A stretch of 44,723 nucleotides of DNA, taken from contig SVKW01000002.1 of NCBI GenBank assembly GCA_015068285.1, forward strand, positions 1 through 44,723. Direction: 5' to 3'. The position numbers were made by a program, and so were the translations under genes. Shown piece by piece: positions 17,694 through 27,154 of this stretch (position 1 is the stretch's first letter; every line of letters begins with the position of its first letter). The notes under the pieces are model-generated. The model saw only the letters and a program-made list of their open reading frames with translations, did not search any database and was not told the origin of the DNA. The DNA comes from Oscillospiraceae bacterium. Its GTDB lineage: Bacteria; Bacillota; Clostridia; Oscillospirales; Butyricicoccaceae.

Positions 17694-18377
17694 ATGCCTA
17701 AAAAAGTTCTCATCGTCGAAGATGAAAAAGCCATCTCCGACATTATAATGTTCAATCTCAAGCGTGAAGGCTATGAAGTCATGCAGGCGCTGACAGGCAC
17801 AGACGGTCTCAATATGGCGCTTAACGAAAATCCGGACATAGTTCTTCTCGATATAATGCTCCCTGAAATGGACGGCTTTGAAGTGCTTGAAAAAATCCGC
17901 GAGGTCAGCGAAGTGCCTGTAATTATGGTGACAGCGAGAGAAGAAGAGCGCGACAAGGTCCTCGGTCTTGAAACAGGGGCAGACGACTATGTGACAAAGC
18001 CATTTTCAATGGTCGAGCTTATCGCCCGTGTAAAGGCAAATACACGCCGTACTATTGCGGCGGCAAAAAAGCCTGAAACCTCAATTAAAATCGGCGATAT
18101 CACCATTGATACAGAGGTTCAGTCGGTTGTGAAAAACGATACAGCTCTCGACCTCACTCAGCGCGAATATGAAATCATGGTCTACTTTGCAAAAAATCAG
18201 ACAAAGGTGATCAGCCGTGAGGAGCTTATGGAAAAGGTCTGGGGCTATGATTATTACGGCGATTTGCGCGCTGTCGATGTTGCGATGCGCAGACTCCGCG
18301 AAAAAATCGAGGACGACCCAAGTGAGCCAAAGCTCATTATAACAAAGCGCGGCGTCGGCTACTATCTTGGTAAATAA
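17694..18377 (+). CDS. walR: OmpR/PhoB-family response regulator, WalR-like by synteny
   Basis: KVLIVEDEKAISDI, DIVLLDIMLPEMDG, TAREEERDKVLGLETGADDYVTKPFS and a winged-helix C-terminus. Sits in a cluster with HK, YycH/I-like, murA, walJ and rlmH. Confidence 0.88.
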   Translation: MPKKVLIVEDEKAISDIIMFNLKREGYEVMQALTGTDGLNMALNENPDIVLLDIMLPEMDGFEVLEKIREVSEVPVIMVTAREEERDKVLGLETGADDYVTKPFSMVELIARVKANTRRTIAAAKKPETSIKIGDITIDTEVQSVVKNDTALDLTQREYEIMVYFAKNQTKVISREELMEKVWGYDYYGDLRAVDVAMRRLREKIEDDPSEPKLIITKRGVGYYLGK

Positions 18378-18378
18378 A

Positions 18379-19926
18379 ATGATGAAAAATCTTAAAAGAT
18401 TACTGAATATAGCAGGGCACAGAGTGACGATTTTCGGCTCGGCTATCTTTATTTCGGTGTTGCTCGTCGTTATTTTTATCGGCGGTATGGTGGAGGCGAG
18501 AGCGTGGATGCACAAGCTTGCCTTGCTTATCTCTGCCCTCGTCGTTATCTATCTTATCAACGGCAGAGATAACCCAAGCTATAAAATAGCGTGGATGATA
18601 CCCATTCTGTGTGCACCTCTTGTGGGCGGCATTTTCTATGTGCTGTTCGGAATAAAGAGATATTCCAGAAAAGAAAGACAGAAGTTCCGCGAAATACTGA
18701 AAAAGGCTGACAGCGTTATCGTCCCCAACGAAAAGGCGGCGCTCAGGCTTAAAAATGAAAGCAGCACGGCGGCATCCCAGTCCCGCTATATTGAAAAATA
18801 CGGCAGATATCCTGCCTATGAGAACACAAATGTGGACTATTTCCGTCTCGGCGAGGATATGTTTGAGCAGTTAAAGGCCGATATGCGCAAGGCTGAGCAC
18901 TATATCTTCATCGAAACCTTTATAATTGAAGAAGGGAAGATGTGGAGCGAAATGCTGGAGATTCTCGAAGAAAAAATCAGAGAAGGGGTGGATGTGCGCC
19001 TTATCTGGGACGATTTCGGCTCGATTCTCCTGCTGCCAAAGGATTTTACAGCAAAGCTTAAAGCCGCAGGCATAAAATTCGGCGTTCATTATCCGCTTCG
19101 TCCTTTCATCGACCTCCGCTTAAATAACCGTGACCATCGTAAAATCACAGTTATCGACGGTCACACAGGCTATATCGGCGGCATAAATATCGCCGATGAA
19201 TACATCAATGAAAAGGTCAAATTCGGCCACTGGAAGGATACGGCGGTAAGGCTTGAGGGCGAAGCTGTCTGGTCACTTTCGATTATGTTTCTCACAATGT
19301 GGGATGCCATCAAGGGCGAAAAGGCCGACTATGACAAGTACAGACCGACAGTGTATATGGAAAATATGCCTGCCTGCGACGGCATTGTCCAGCCTTACAG
19401 CGACAATCCCCTTGACAGGGAAAATGTGGGCGCTACCGTCTATCTCAACCTTATAAACAAAGCTGAAAAATATGTCTATATAACAACGCCTTATCTTGTT
19501 ATAGACGATGCTATGATAAATGCCCTTACAACGGCGGCGAAAAACGGCGTAGATGTCCGTATCATAACTCCGAGAATCGGAGACAAATGGTATGTCCACG
19601 CTGTGACACGCGCCCATTACAATGTGCTTGTCGAAGCAGGTGTGCGGATTTATGAATACACTCCGGGCTTTATCCATGCAAAATCCTTTGTTGTCGACGA
19701 TAAATATGCCGTTGTCGGCACTATAAATATGGACTACCGCAGCCTTTATCTTCACTATGAGTGCGCCGTCTGGATGTACGGCTGCTCCTGTATCGAAAGT
19801 ATAAGAAATGACTTTGAAGATACGATGAAGATAAGCGCCGAAGTCTCGCCGGAGGAAATGAAAAATATCAGATGGTGGCAGCGTCTCGGCAGAGCAATTC
19901 TCCGATGCTTCGCCCCGATGATGTAA
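18379..19926 (+). CDS. cls: Cardiolipin synthase, phospholipase D family
   Basis: Two HKD motifs (HRKITVIDGHTGYIGGINIADEY and HAKSFVVDDKYAVVGTINMDYRS); the start follows the walR stop after 1 nt. Confidence 0.92.
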   Translation: MMKNLKRLLNIAGHRVTIFGSAIFISVLLVVIFIGGMVEARAWMHKLALLISALVVIYLINGRDNPSYKIAWMIPILCAPLVGGIFYVLFGIKRYSRKERQKFREILKKADSVIVPNEKAALRLKNESSTAASQSRYIEKYGRYPAYENTNVDYFRLGEDMFEQLKADMRKAEHYIFIETFIIEEGKMWSEMLEILEEKIREGVDVRLIWDDFGSILLLPKDFTAKLKAAGIKFGVHYPLRPFIDLRLNNRDHRKITVIDGHTGYIGGINIADEYINEKVKFGHWKDTAVRLEGEAVWSLSIMFLTMWDAIKGEKADYDKYRPTVYMENMPACDGIVQPYSDNPLDRENVGATVYLNLINKAEKYVYITTPYLVIDDAMINALTTAAKNGVDVRIITPRIGDKWYVHAVTRAHYNVLVEAGVRIYEYTPGFIHAKSFVVDDKYAVVGTINMDYRSLYLHYECAVWMYGCSCIESIRNDFEDTMKISAEVSPEEMKNIRWWQRLGRAILRCFAPMM

Positions 19927-19934
19927 AATACAAA

Positions 19935-20024
19935 TGAATTGACTTCGTCATGAATTACCGTTGGTATGAATTGCCTTGCGGCATGAATTGTTCATGCGGG
20001 AACATTGAGGTGCCTGCGGCGCAT
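19935..20024. repeat. Mini-hairpin array F1 (linker TGAAT)
   Basis: tgaat TGAC-TTC-GTCA tgaat TACC-GTT-GGTA tgaat TGCC-TTGC-GGCA tgaat TGTTC-ATGCGG-GAACA ttgagg TGCCTGCGGCGCA. Confidence 0.9.
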
Positions 20025-20083
20025 TTATTAAGCGTAAGCTATTGTAAAGAGTGACTTGACGCTGATGCACAGCTTATTAAATC

Positions 20084-20177
20084 GTTGCGAAGCAACACCA
20101 TCATGTTTGAGAAGCAAACAATTCATGCGCGAAGCGCAATTTATGGTGAAACCAATTCATGTGCAAAGCACAATTCA
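20084..20177. repeat. Mini-hairpin array F2 (linker ATTCA)
   Basis: GTTGC-GAA-GCAAC; TGTTTG..CAAACA attca TGCGC-GAA-GCGCA attta TGGT-GAA-ACCA attca TGTGC-AAA-GCACA attca. Confidence 0.9.
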
Positions 20178-20230
20178 TTTTGAGTATAGACACGAAAACT
20201 TTATAAACCCAAACGAAAAGAGGAAATCCT

Positions 20231-21973
20231 ATGCTGAAAAGCCTTCACACAAAGCTGGTGCTCATTCTTGTTGCCCTCATATTGTCGGTTATGGCAATCG
20301 TCGGCACATTTCTGGTCAGCAGCGTAACTGAATATAATATCTCGGAGTTTCAGGACGAGATGGCGAATGTCTTCACCCAGGATTTCATCCTCTCTCTTGA
20401 AAATGCCGCAAAAGAAGGGGGCAGCGCCTCGCTTAAAGACTATATGATAGCCTATTCCGTCAGCCTCGGCATAAATCAGAACAGAAATTTCTATATCCTC
20501 GATGGCAAATCGGGGGAATATATCACAGGCTCGGATGATGTGCTTGGTGCGGAAATGGCGCTTACGCCCAATATGCTGACAGCTATGAACGGTCAGGTAG
20601 GGCAGGAAATCAGCCCTGTCGGCACATATTTCGATGTGGCTGTGCCTGTCGAAACCGACGATGCTCTCTATATAGTAGGCGTTATTGACAACAAGCAGGA
20701 CCTTAACGAGTTTACACGCGACCTTATCAGCGCCCTTGTGCGCGCAATGCTTTTCGGCATGGTAATAGTCGTCCTGCTGTCCTATATTCTTTCAAAAACA
20801 ATTACAAACCCTGTTGAAAAGCTGACGAGAACGGCAACCGAAATCTCAAAGGGTAAGTTTGAAAATGTCATCGACGTTGAAAGCGGAGATGAGATAGGCG
20901 TGCTTACCGAAACCTTCAATGAAATGGCATCAGCCCTCAAAAACAGTATTGATGCCATGGACGGCGAAAGAAATAAGCTCAATACAATGTTTGTCCACAT
21001 GAAGGACGGCATCGTTGCCTTCGACAAGGACGGCAAGCTTATACATATAAATCCTGCCGCCGAAAAAATGCTGGGTGAAAGCAAGGAGGGTACACATTAT
21101 AAAAATGTGTTCAAAAACCTCCATATTGATAAAAATGACCTGAGCGAAAGCGGAAACTATATCGAAATCGACTATGCAACTCCGGGCGCTGTGCTGAAAT
21201 TGTTTATTGCGCCTTTTGACAGCGGTGACGGCGGCGGGCTTATCATAGTCCTCCACGATATCACCGAGCAGAAAAAGCTGGACGATTCAAGACGAGAATT
21301 CGTGGCAAATGTCTCCCATGAGCTTCGCACACCGCTTACAAATATCAAGGGCTATACAGAAACCCTTCTCAGCGCCGACGATATAGATGCCGAAACGAGA
21401 AAGAGCTTCCTTTCTGTCGTTTACAGCGAGTCGGACAGAATGACTCGCATCGTAAAAGACCTGCTGACACTTTCACGCCTTGACCACGGCAAGGTCGAGA
21501 TGAAGCAAGAAGTGACCGACCTTAACAGAATTGTGGAAAATGCCGTTTCCGCAATGCGTATTGAAGCGGTGAAGCAGAATATCACTCTCGAATGTACTCT
21601 CGAAGGCGAGATGAAGACGATGGGCGACGGCGAGCGTCTTACTCAGGTTATCATCAACCTTATATCCAATGCTCTCAAATATAATAAAAAGGACGGCGCT
21701 GTCTATGTAAAGGGCGGCGTTGAAGATAAAATGGCGGTGATTTCTGTCCGCGATACCGGTATCGGCATTCCTGAAAACGATCTGCCCCGCATATTTGAGC
21801 GTTTCTACCGGGTGGACAAGGCTCGCTCCCGTGAAAGGGGCGGCACAGGCTTAGGTCTTGCCATTGCAAAGGAAATCACAGAGCAGCACGGCGGCTCGAT
21901 GAGCATTGCCAGCGTCTACGGCGAAGGCACGACCCTTACTATGAAATTGCCGTTATTTGAAGAAAAGGAATAA
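20231..21973 (+). CDS. walK: Sensor histidine kinase with HAMP and PAS domains, WalK-like by synteny
   Basis: N-terminal TM, extracytoplasmic region, second TM, HAMP, PAS; VSHELRTPLTNIKGYTE H-box, NLISNALKY N-box, DTGIGIPENDLPRIFERFYRVDKARSRERGGTGLGLAI. Confidence 0.9.
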   Translation: MLKSLHTKLVLILVALILSVMAIVGTFLVSSVTEYNISEFQDEMANVFTQDFILSLENAAKEGGSASLKDYMIAYSVSLGINQNRNFYILDGKSGEYITGSDDVLGAEMALTPNMLTAMNGQVGQEISPVGTYFDVAVPVETDDALYIVGVIDNKQDLNEFTRDLISALVRAMLFGMVIVVLLSYILSKTITNPVEKLTRTATEISKGKFENVIDVESGDEIGVLTETFNEMASALKNSIDAMDGERNKLNTMFVHMKDGIVAFDKDGKLIHINPAAEKMLGESKEGTHYKNVFKNLHIDKNDLSESGNYIEIDYATPGAVLKLFIAPFDSGDGGGLIIVLHDITEQKKLDDSRREFVANVSHELRTPLTNIKGYTETLLSADDIDAETRKSFLSVVYSESDRMTRIVKDLLTLSRLDHGKVEMKQEVTDLNRIVENAVSAMRIEAVKQNITLECTLEGEMKTMGDGERLTQVIINLISNALKYNKKDGAVYVKGGVEDKMAVISVRDTGIGIPENDLPRIFERFYRVDKARSRERGGTGLGLAIAKEITEQHGGSMSIASVYGEGTTLTMKLPLFEEKE

Positions 21974-21978
21974 AAAGC

Positions 21979-22021
21979 TCCCCGTACCTCCTTTGCTGAA
22001 GGGAGGAGGAGCGAGGGATTG
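21979..22021. repeat. Composite CTCCCC..CCTCCTTT..AAGGGAGG..GAGGGATTG repeat
   Basis: Same layout as 16053-16107, followed by TGTGATTTATCACA at about 22035. Confidence 0.6.
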
Positions 22022-22061
22022 TCATCTGTTCAATGTGATTTATCACAACCGACTTACAACT

Positions 22062-23285
22062 ATGGAAAAATTTAAAAACTTTCTTGTGGTGCTTCTGTCG
22101 ATTACAATGTGCCTGCTGTGTTTTGCCACTCTCATAGTTATGAGCGGCAGCGAGGTAAGCCTCAGAAGCATATTTGAAGATGAAATTGAATATGACCCTG
22201 TGGAAAAGGAAAAGACCGTATATAAAAATATGGCTGTGCCATACAGAATATCGGTGGTTTCGGGCGATACTGTATATACAGAGCAGGGGGTGTCAAAGAC
22301 AAGCCAGTTTTTCAAGGACTGTGAAAAGCTTCTCCTTGAAGCCGTCGGCTCAATGTCCGAGCTTGAGGAATGCACACTTTCCGAGTACAATGAAGCTCTC
22401 GGCAGCAAAAGCCTGATTTTCACTCTTAACGGCAAATTGCCCCTCTATCTTATGCAGATGTGGTCGGGCAGCACAGACGGCTATGAAAACCAGACATCAA
22501 CTGTGGCTCTCGTCCGCGAAAGCAAGGGTATCAAGGTCTATTTTAAAGACGACGGCGACGGAAAATGCTATTTTTCACAGACATCTTCGGCAAATGCCGT
22601 CATAGATGAGCTGATAGCCAGCTATGCAGGCAATAACGGCATACTTTCCTTGGGCGCTGTGCTTTCGTCGGACACTCTGAAAGCTCCCGTCTATGAGATA
22701 AACGGCGAAGCGGCAGGGCTTGATGAAAACAAAACCGAAAAGCTTTTGCGCGCCTTTGGGCTCAATCCTTATTTTGCCAAGACCTATCAGGAGTCTGACG
22801 GCGATAAGATCTATATTGAGGAGGACGATGTCCTTTCGGTTTCTGCAGAGGGAAGCGTCACATACCGCGCTTCCGAAGGGGGAATTGCTCTTATGGAAGA
22901 CGGCTCGGCGTCAGAGCACGAAAGCGTTGCTCTTGCGGCAAATAAACTGGCAGAAATCTCGGCTCTGCTTTATGCCGACAATCCCGATATATCTGCCGAT
23001 GTGGTAAGCGTCAGAAAAGAGGGGGATGAAATCCATATCGGCGGCATAATAAAGCTGGGCGGAATACCGCTGAGCGAGGATGTCTGCTCGGCAGGCATTA
23101 TCGTACGGGGCGGAATGATAATAAGAATGTGGCTCGATATGCCGAATATTTTCGCAGGTGAAATCAGAACACTTATGAGCGATACGATGGCAAAGGCTGT
23201 CAGCAGCAAAAAAGAGTGCAGGTTTGAAATCATATATGTTATGGAAAACGGAAAGCTTGTCCCTGTCAACAGCTTTGTGGAATAG
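22062..23285 (+). CDS. Membrane-anchored protein in the YycH position of the wal cluster
   Basis: Single N-terminal TM (FKNFLVVLLSITMCLLCFATLIVM) and large extracytoplasmic region, located directly after walK. Start chosen at MEKFKNF. The YycH assignment is mainly synteny. Confidence 0.65.
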   Translation: MEKFKNFLVVLLSITMCLLCFATLIVMSGSEVSLRSIFEDEIEYDPVEKEKTVYKNMAVPYRISVVSGDTVYTEQGVSKTSQFFKDCEKLLLEAVGSMSELEECTLSEYNEALGSKSLIFTLNGKLPLYLMQMWSGSTDGYENQTSTVALVRESKGIKVYFKDDGDGKCYFSQTSSANAVIDELIASYAGNNGILSLGAVLSSDTLKAPVYEINGEAAGLDENKTEKLLRAFGLNPYFAKTYQESDGDKIYIEEDDVLSVSAEGSVTYRASEGGIALMEDGSASEHESVALAANKLAEISALLYADNPDISADVVSVRKEGDEIHIGGIIKLGGIPLSEDVCSAGIIVRGGMIIRMWLDMPNIFAGEIRTLMSDTMAKAVSSKKECRFEIIYVMENGKLVPVNSFVE

Positions 23286-23297
23286 AAAGGTCATATT

Positions 23298-24098
23298 ATG
23301 GAATGGAAACGGGCTAAAAATATAATATTGTGCGTGCTGGTTTTTGCCAACCTGTTTCTTGCCATAAACTTAGGCGCGCTTATCGACAGGCGTCTCGGCG
23401 AGCAGCAGGACAAGACTGCAATAGCCATAAAAAATCTCCGCAGGCGCGGGCATACCGTATATGAGGATGCCGAAAAAAAGCTGGCTTATCAGCTTTATAT
23501 ATATGATGTGCCCCGTAACGAAAGCTTTGAAGCGGAAATTGCCGAAGGTTTGCTGGGAAAATGCACAAAGGAGAGCAAGGGCGGCGGTATTGAGGAATAC
23601 TCCTCCGATATAGGGCTTTGCACCTTCCGCTCAGGCGGCAATTTCCTCTGTGAAATCTACGGCAGAAATATCGAAAATGATATGGAGAAAAGCGCCCGCG
23701 ATATAATAAAGGCGATGGGCATAAAAAAGTATAAGTTTGCCGAAACAGGCAAAACCTCGGTCAGCTTCACAACAAAGGCGGCTGACAAGTTTGCCGTCGA
23801 GGATTATAATGTAAAAATAGAGCAGACGACACGAGGCGTGCAGATTTCGGGCAGACTGCTCGATATGGAAAATGCTGTCCGCTCCTCTGTTTCGCCCGAT
23901 TATGCGAAAATACTGATAAAAATAGCCGATTCTGCCGAAAAAGAGGGGATAAACCTTGAAATACTTTCGATGGAAGTGGTCTATATAGCCGACTATGCCC
24001 AGGCTGACGAAACCGTGCTTACGCCGTATATGAAGCTTCTGGAGGCAGACGGAATACGCTATGTAAATTTAAATACATCAGAAATCATAAAAAATTAA
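23298..24098 (+). CDS. Membrane-anchored protein in the YycI position of the wal cluster
   Basis: MEWKRAKNIILCVLVFANLFLAINL resembles the YycI N-terminal anchor; position after the YycH-like gene. Confidence 0.72.
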   Translation: MEWKRAKNIILCVLVFANLFLAINLGALIDRRLGEQQDKTAIAIKNLRRRGHTVYEDAEKKLAYQLYIYDVPRNESFEAEIAEGLLGKCTKESKGGGIEEYSSDIGLCTFRSGGNFLCEIYGRNIENDMEKSARDIIKAMGIKKYKFAETGKTSVSFTTKAADKFAVEDYNVKIEQTTRGVQISGRLLDMENAVRSSVSPDYAKILIKIADSAEKEGINLEILSMEVVYIADYAQADETVLTPYMKLLEADGIRYVNLNTSEIIKN

Positions 24099-24107
24099 AA
24101 AAACTAT

Positions 24108-24135
24108 TTGTATTTCTGCAAAAATATGTTATAAT
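24108..24135 (+). promoter_or_regulatory. Sigma-A-like promoter upstream of murA
   Basis: TTGTAT-N16-TATAAT in an AT-rich gap. Confidence 0.55.
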
Positions 24136-24248
24136 AAATATAACTAACTTGGTTGGGTCTGTTTGTTGTGCAAAAATATACATAGAACAGACAGCTTAAG
24201 AAATTGAAAATATAGTATGTTAAATATATAATGTAATGAGGCGTTGTA

Positions 24249-25529
24249 ATGGAAAAATTCGTTATCAAAGGTGGTAATCCTCTTTACGGAGAGATTTCTA
24301 TTGGCGGTGCAAAAAATGCTGCTATCGCTATTATCCCTGCCGCTGTGCTCGTAAAGGGCGTGTGCAGGCTTGAAAACATGCCTAAAATCAGTGATGTTAC
24401 AATTCAGCTTGATATATTGAAAGAACTCGGCGCTAAGGTTTCCTATGTTGATGAGACAACTGTCGATATCGACTGCACAGAGATCCACGAAGCGACAGAG
24501 AGCGCTTATGAGCTTATGCGCGGAATCCGTGCGTCCTATTATCTTCTCGGCTCGCTTCTCGGCAGATACGGCAAGGCTTCGGTTTCCATGCCGGGAGGCT
24601 GTGACTTCGGCATCCGTCCTATTGACCAGCACATCAAGGGCTTTGAAGCGCTCGGCGCTCACATCGAGGTGCGCAACGGCAAGATCGAAGCCGATGCTAT
24701 GAGCGGTCTTCACTCTGCAAATATCTATTTCGATACAGTATCTGTCGGTGCTACAATGAATGTTATGCTTGCTGCCGCAATGGCAAAGGGCACAACTGTC
24801 ATGGAAAATGTTGCCAAGGAGCCGCATATCGTCGACCTTGCCAACTTCCTCAACTCCATGGGCGCGTCTATTTCGGGCGCAGGCACAGATGTCATCAAGA
24901 TCAAGGGCGTTGAAAGCCTTCACGGCGGTGTTTACAGCATCATCCCTGACCAGATTGAAGCAGGCACATATATGGCTGCTGTTGCTGCAACAGGCGGCAG
25001 TCTGCTCATCAAAAACGTTATCCCTCGTCACCTTGAATGTATCACAAACAAGCTTGTCGACATGAATGTCCAGGTCGAGGAGCTTGACGATGCAGTGCGC
25101 GTGACACGTGAAAATAAACAGCTTGCAAAGACAAATATCAAAACCCTGCCATATCCGGGCTTCCCGACAGATATGCAGCCTCAGCTTGCTGTCGTGCTCT
25201 GCCTTGCAGAAGGCACAAGTATCGTGACAGAAGGTATCTGGGACGACCGTTTCAGATATATGGATGAGCTGAGAAGAATGGGCGCTGTAACTCAGGTTGA
25301 CGGCAAGGTCGCCATCATTGAAGGCGTGCGCCGTCTTACAGGCGCAAAGGTAAAGGCAAGAGACCTTCGTGCAGGCGCTGCAATGGTTATCGCAGGCATG
25401 GCTGCAGACGGCATTACTGAGGTTGAGGATATCCAGTTTATCGAAAGAGGCTATGAGGATATCGTCAAAAAGCTGAAGGCTGTCGGCGCAGATATCTGCC
25501 GCATCTGCGAAGAAGAATCTGCCGAATAA
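24249..25529 (+). CDS. murA: UDP-N-acetylglucosamine 1-carboxyvinyltransferase
   Basis: MEKFVIKGGNPLYGEISIGGAKNAAIAIIPAAVL and the YPGFPTDMQPQ motif. Confidence 0.95.
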   Translation: MEKFVIKGGNPLYGEISIGGAKNAAIAIIPAAVLVKGVCRLENMPKISDVTIQLDILKELGAKVSYVDETTVDIDCTEIHEATESAYELMRGIRASYYLLGSLLGRYGKASVSMPGGCDFGIRPIDQHIKGFEALGAHIEVRNGKIEADAMSGLHSANIYFDTVSVGATMNVMLAAAMAKGTTVMENVAKEPHIVDLANFLNSMGASISGAGTDVIKIKGVESLHGGVYSIIPDQIEAGTYMAAVAATGGSLLIKNVIPRHLECITNKLVDMNVQVEELDDAVRVTRENKQLAKTNIKTLPYPGFPTDMQPQLAVVLCLAEGTSIVTEGIWDDRFRYMDELRRMGAVTQVDGKVAIIEGVRRLTGAKVKARDLRAGAAMVIAGMAADGITEVEDIQFIERGYEDIVKKLKAVGADICRICEEESAE

Positions 25530-25530
25530 T

Positions 25531-26301
25531 ATGACGAAAATTCTCCCTGTTGCCAGCGGCTCGTCGGGTAACGCTCTGCTCTATATGACAGAGAATGCCA
25601 AGATTCTTATAGACGCGGGCAGCAATACAAAAACCATCAAAAAGGCCCTCGAGACCCAAGGGCTTTCTTTAGCTGACCTTACACACATATTCATCACGCA
25701 TACACACAATGACCATATAGCCGCCCTCAATGTTATGCTCAAGCATACTCCGGCAAAGCTTTACATAAGCGAAAACGCATATACCGAGTTTTACGGCTAC
25801 AAGGACAGGGCGCTTACATTCGCTTATGGCGAAACGGTCGACGCCAACGGCATTGCGGTGAAAAACTTCCGCACAAGCCACGACAGCTTCGGCTCGGTGG
25901 GCTATGTCCTGGGTGACGGCAAATATGATTTCGGCTACTGCACAGACTTAGGCTATGTGACCGAAGAAGTGGTGAAGGCTGTCGGTGATTGTCATACATT
26001 ATATATAGAGTCAAATCACGATGTGGAAATGCTGAAAAGAGGTCCGTATCCATACTTCCTCAAAGAGCGAATCCTCTCGATGACAGGACATATTTCCAAT
26101 AAAGAGTGCGCAGATTTGGTTGTGCATCTGGCAAAACGCAGGACACGCAATTTCATTCTTGCCCATCTCAGTGAGCAGAATAATACACCGGCGAAAGCCC
26201 TGCTTGAAACTGAGAATGCCCTGTTCAAAGCAGGGGCGGACGAAAGCATTCGCGTGCTTGTCGCCCAGAAGAAAAACACAAACCCTCCGATTATACTGTA
26301 G
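25531..26301 (+). CDS. walJ: MBL-fold metallohydrolase, WalJ/YycJ-like
   Basis: ILPVASGSSGNALLYMTENAKILIDAG, THTHNDHIAAL and the wal-cluster position. Confidence 0.88.
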   Translation: MTKILPVASGSSGNALLYMTENAKILIDAGSNTKTIKKALETQGLSLADLTHIFITHTHNDHIAALNVMLKHTPAKLYISENAYTEFYGYKDRALTFAYGETVDANGIAVKNFRTSHDSFGSVGYVLGDGKYDFGYCTDLGYVTEEVVKAVGDCHTLYIESNHDVEMLKRGPYPYFLKERILSMTGHISNKECADLVVHLAKRRTRNFILAHLSEQNNTPAKALLETENALFKAGADESIRVLVAQKKNTNPPIIL

Positions 26302-26339
26302 CCACCTCGTAAATCATAAGCACATCCATCGGCGGCTCT

Positions 26340-26363
26340 TTTTTCGCCATTGATGGCGAAAAA
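26340..26363. terminator. Bidirectional terminator-like hairpin
   Basis: TTTTTCGCCAT-tg-ATGGCGAAAAA. Confidence 0.65.
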
Positions 26364-26468
26364 TCCTCGTTAATACACAAAGTATTGCCTGCGGCTTTTA
26401 GCCATTCTGGCAAAAAAATATCTCGCCGCTGAATGCACTCTGATTTAATCGGCGGCTACTGGAGTAGT

Positions 26469-26915
26469 ATGCTTAAAATCAAAATCATCCCTGTAGGCAA
26501 GCTTAAAGAAAAGTTTTACATCGAAGCCTGCAAAGAATATATAAAGCGTCTTGAGTTTTACTGCAAGATCGAAATAAAGGAGCTGCCCGAAGGCGGCGGT
26601 CTTGTCAAAGAGGCCGAGCTTATCAAAAGTGAGCTTATTCCGGGAAGCTTCGTTATTGCCATGTGCATCGAAGGCAAGCTCCATTCGTCAGAAGAGCTGG
26701 CGGCAGTATTCCGGAAGGTGCAGAATCAGGGCAAGTCTGCCATCTGCGTCCTGCTCGGCTCGTCCGAGGGCATGGACGAAAGCGTCAAGGCTCTTGCCGA
26801 TTTAAGACTTTCCATGTCGAAGATGACATTCCCTCATCATCTGGCAAGGGTAATGGTGCTCGAGCAGATTTACAGAGCCATGAACATCAACGGCGGCGGA
26901 AAGTACCATAAATAA
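26469..26915 (+). CDS. rlmH: 23S rRNA (pseudouridine1915-N3)-methyltransferase
   Basis: MLKIKIIPVGKLKEKFYIEACKEYIKRL and C-terminal FPHHLARVMVLEQIYRAMNINGGGKYHK. Confidence 0.95.
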   Translation: MLKIKIIPVGKLKEKFYIEACKEYIKRLEFYCKIEIKELPEGGGLVKEAELIKSELIPGSFVIAMCIEGKLHSSEELAAVFRKVQNQGKSAICVLLGSSEGMDESVKALADLRLSMSKMTFPHHLARVMVLEQIYRAMNINGGGKYHK

Positions 26916-26998
26916 ATCGGGGAATTATAAAAAATCCCGATATTTTATGATATAGAAAAGAAACACAAAAAATCCTGCCAAATAAAACTTGTAAAATC

Positions 26999-27020
26999 GC
27001 CGAAAATTCGGCTTTTTTAT
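26999..27020 (+). terminator. Terminator after rlmH
   Basis: GCCGAA-aa-TTCGGC followed by TTTTTT. Confidence 0.8.
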
Positions 27021-27125
27021 TGGTCGTTTTGGATACAAATATAGATTTTCTTAATAAAGCTCAGCTTTATTGAAAAATCCTATCAATAAAATTGTGAATT
27101 TCTAAAAAAAATTCTGAAAAAAGTA

Positions 27126-27154
27126 TTGAAAAATAACGAGTTTTATCATATAAT
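27126..27154 (+). promoter_or_regulatory. Sigma-A-like promoter of the glycine reductase locus
   Basis: TTGAAA 27126-27131, N17, TATAAT 27149-27154, upstream of grdX. Confidence 0.75.

Noticed and set aside
20056-20331. 91-aa ORF across the hairpin array upstream of walK
   Set aside because: Composed of translated repeat sequence and overlaps the walK start in another frame; no SD support.
26328-26457. Direct repeat ATCGGCGGCT flanking the walJ-rlmH gap as target-site duplication of an insertion
   Set aside because: Too short and the enclosed 110 nt shows no mobile-element structure beyond a terminator hairpin; could be chance.
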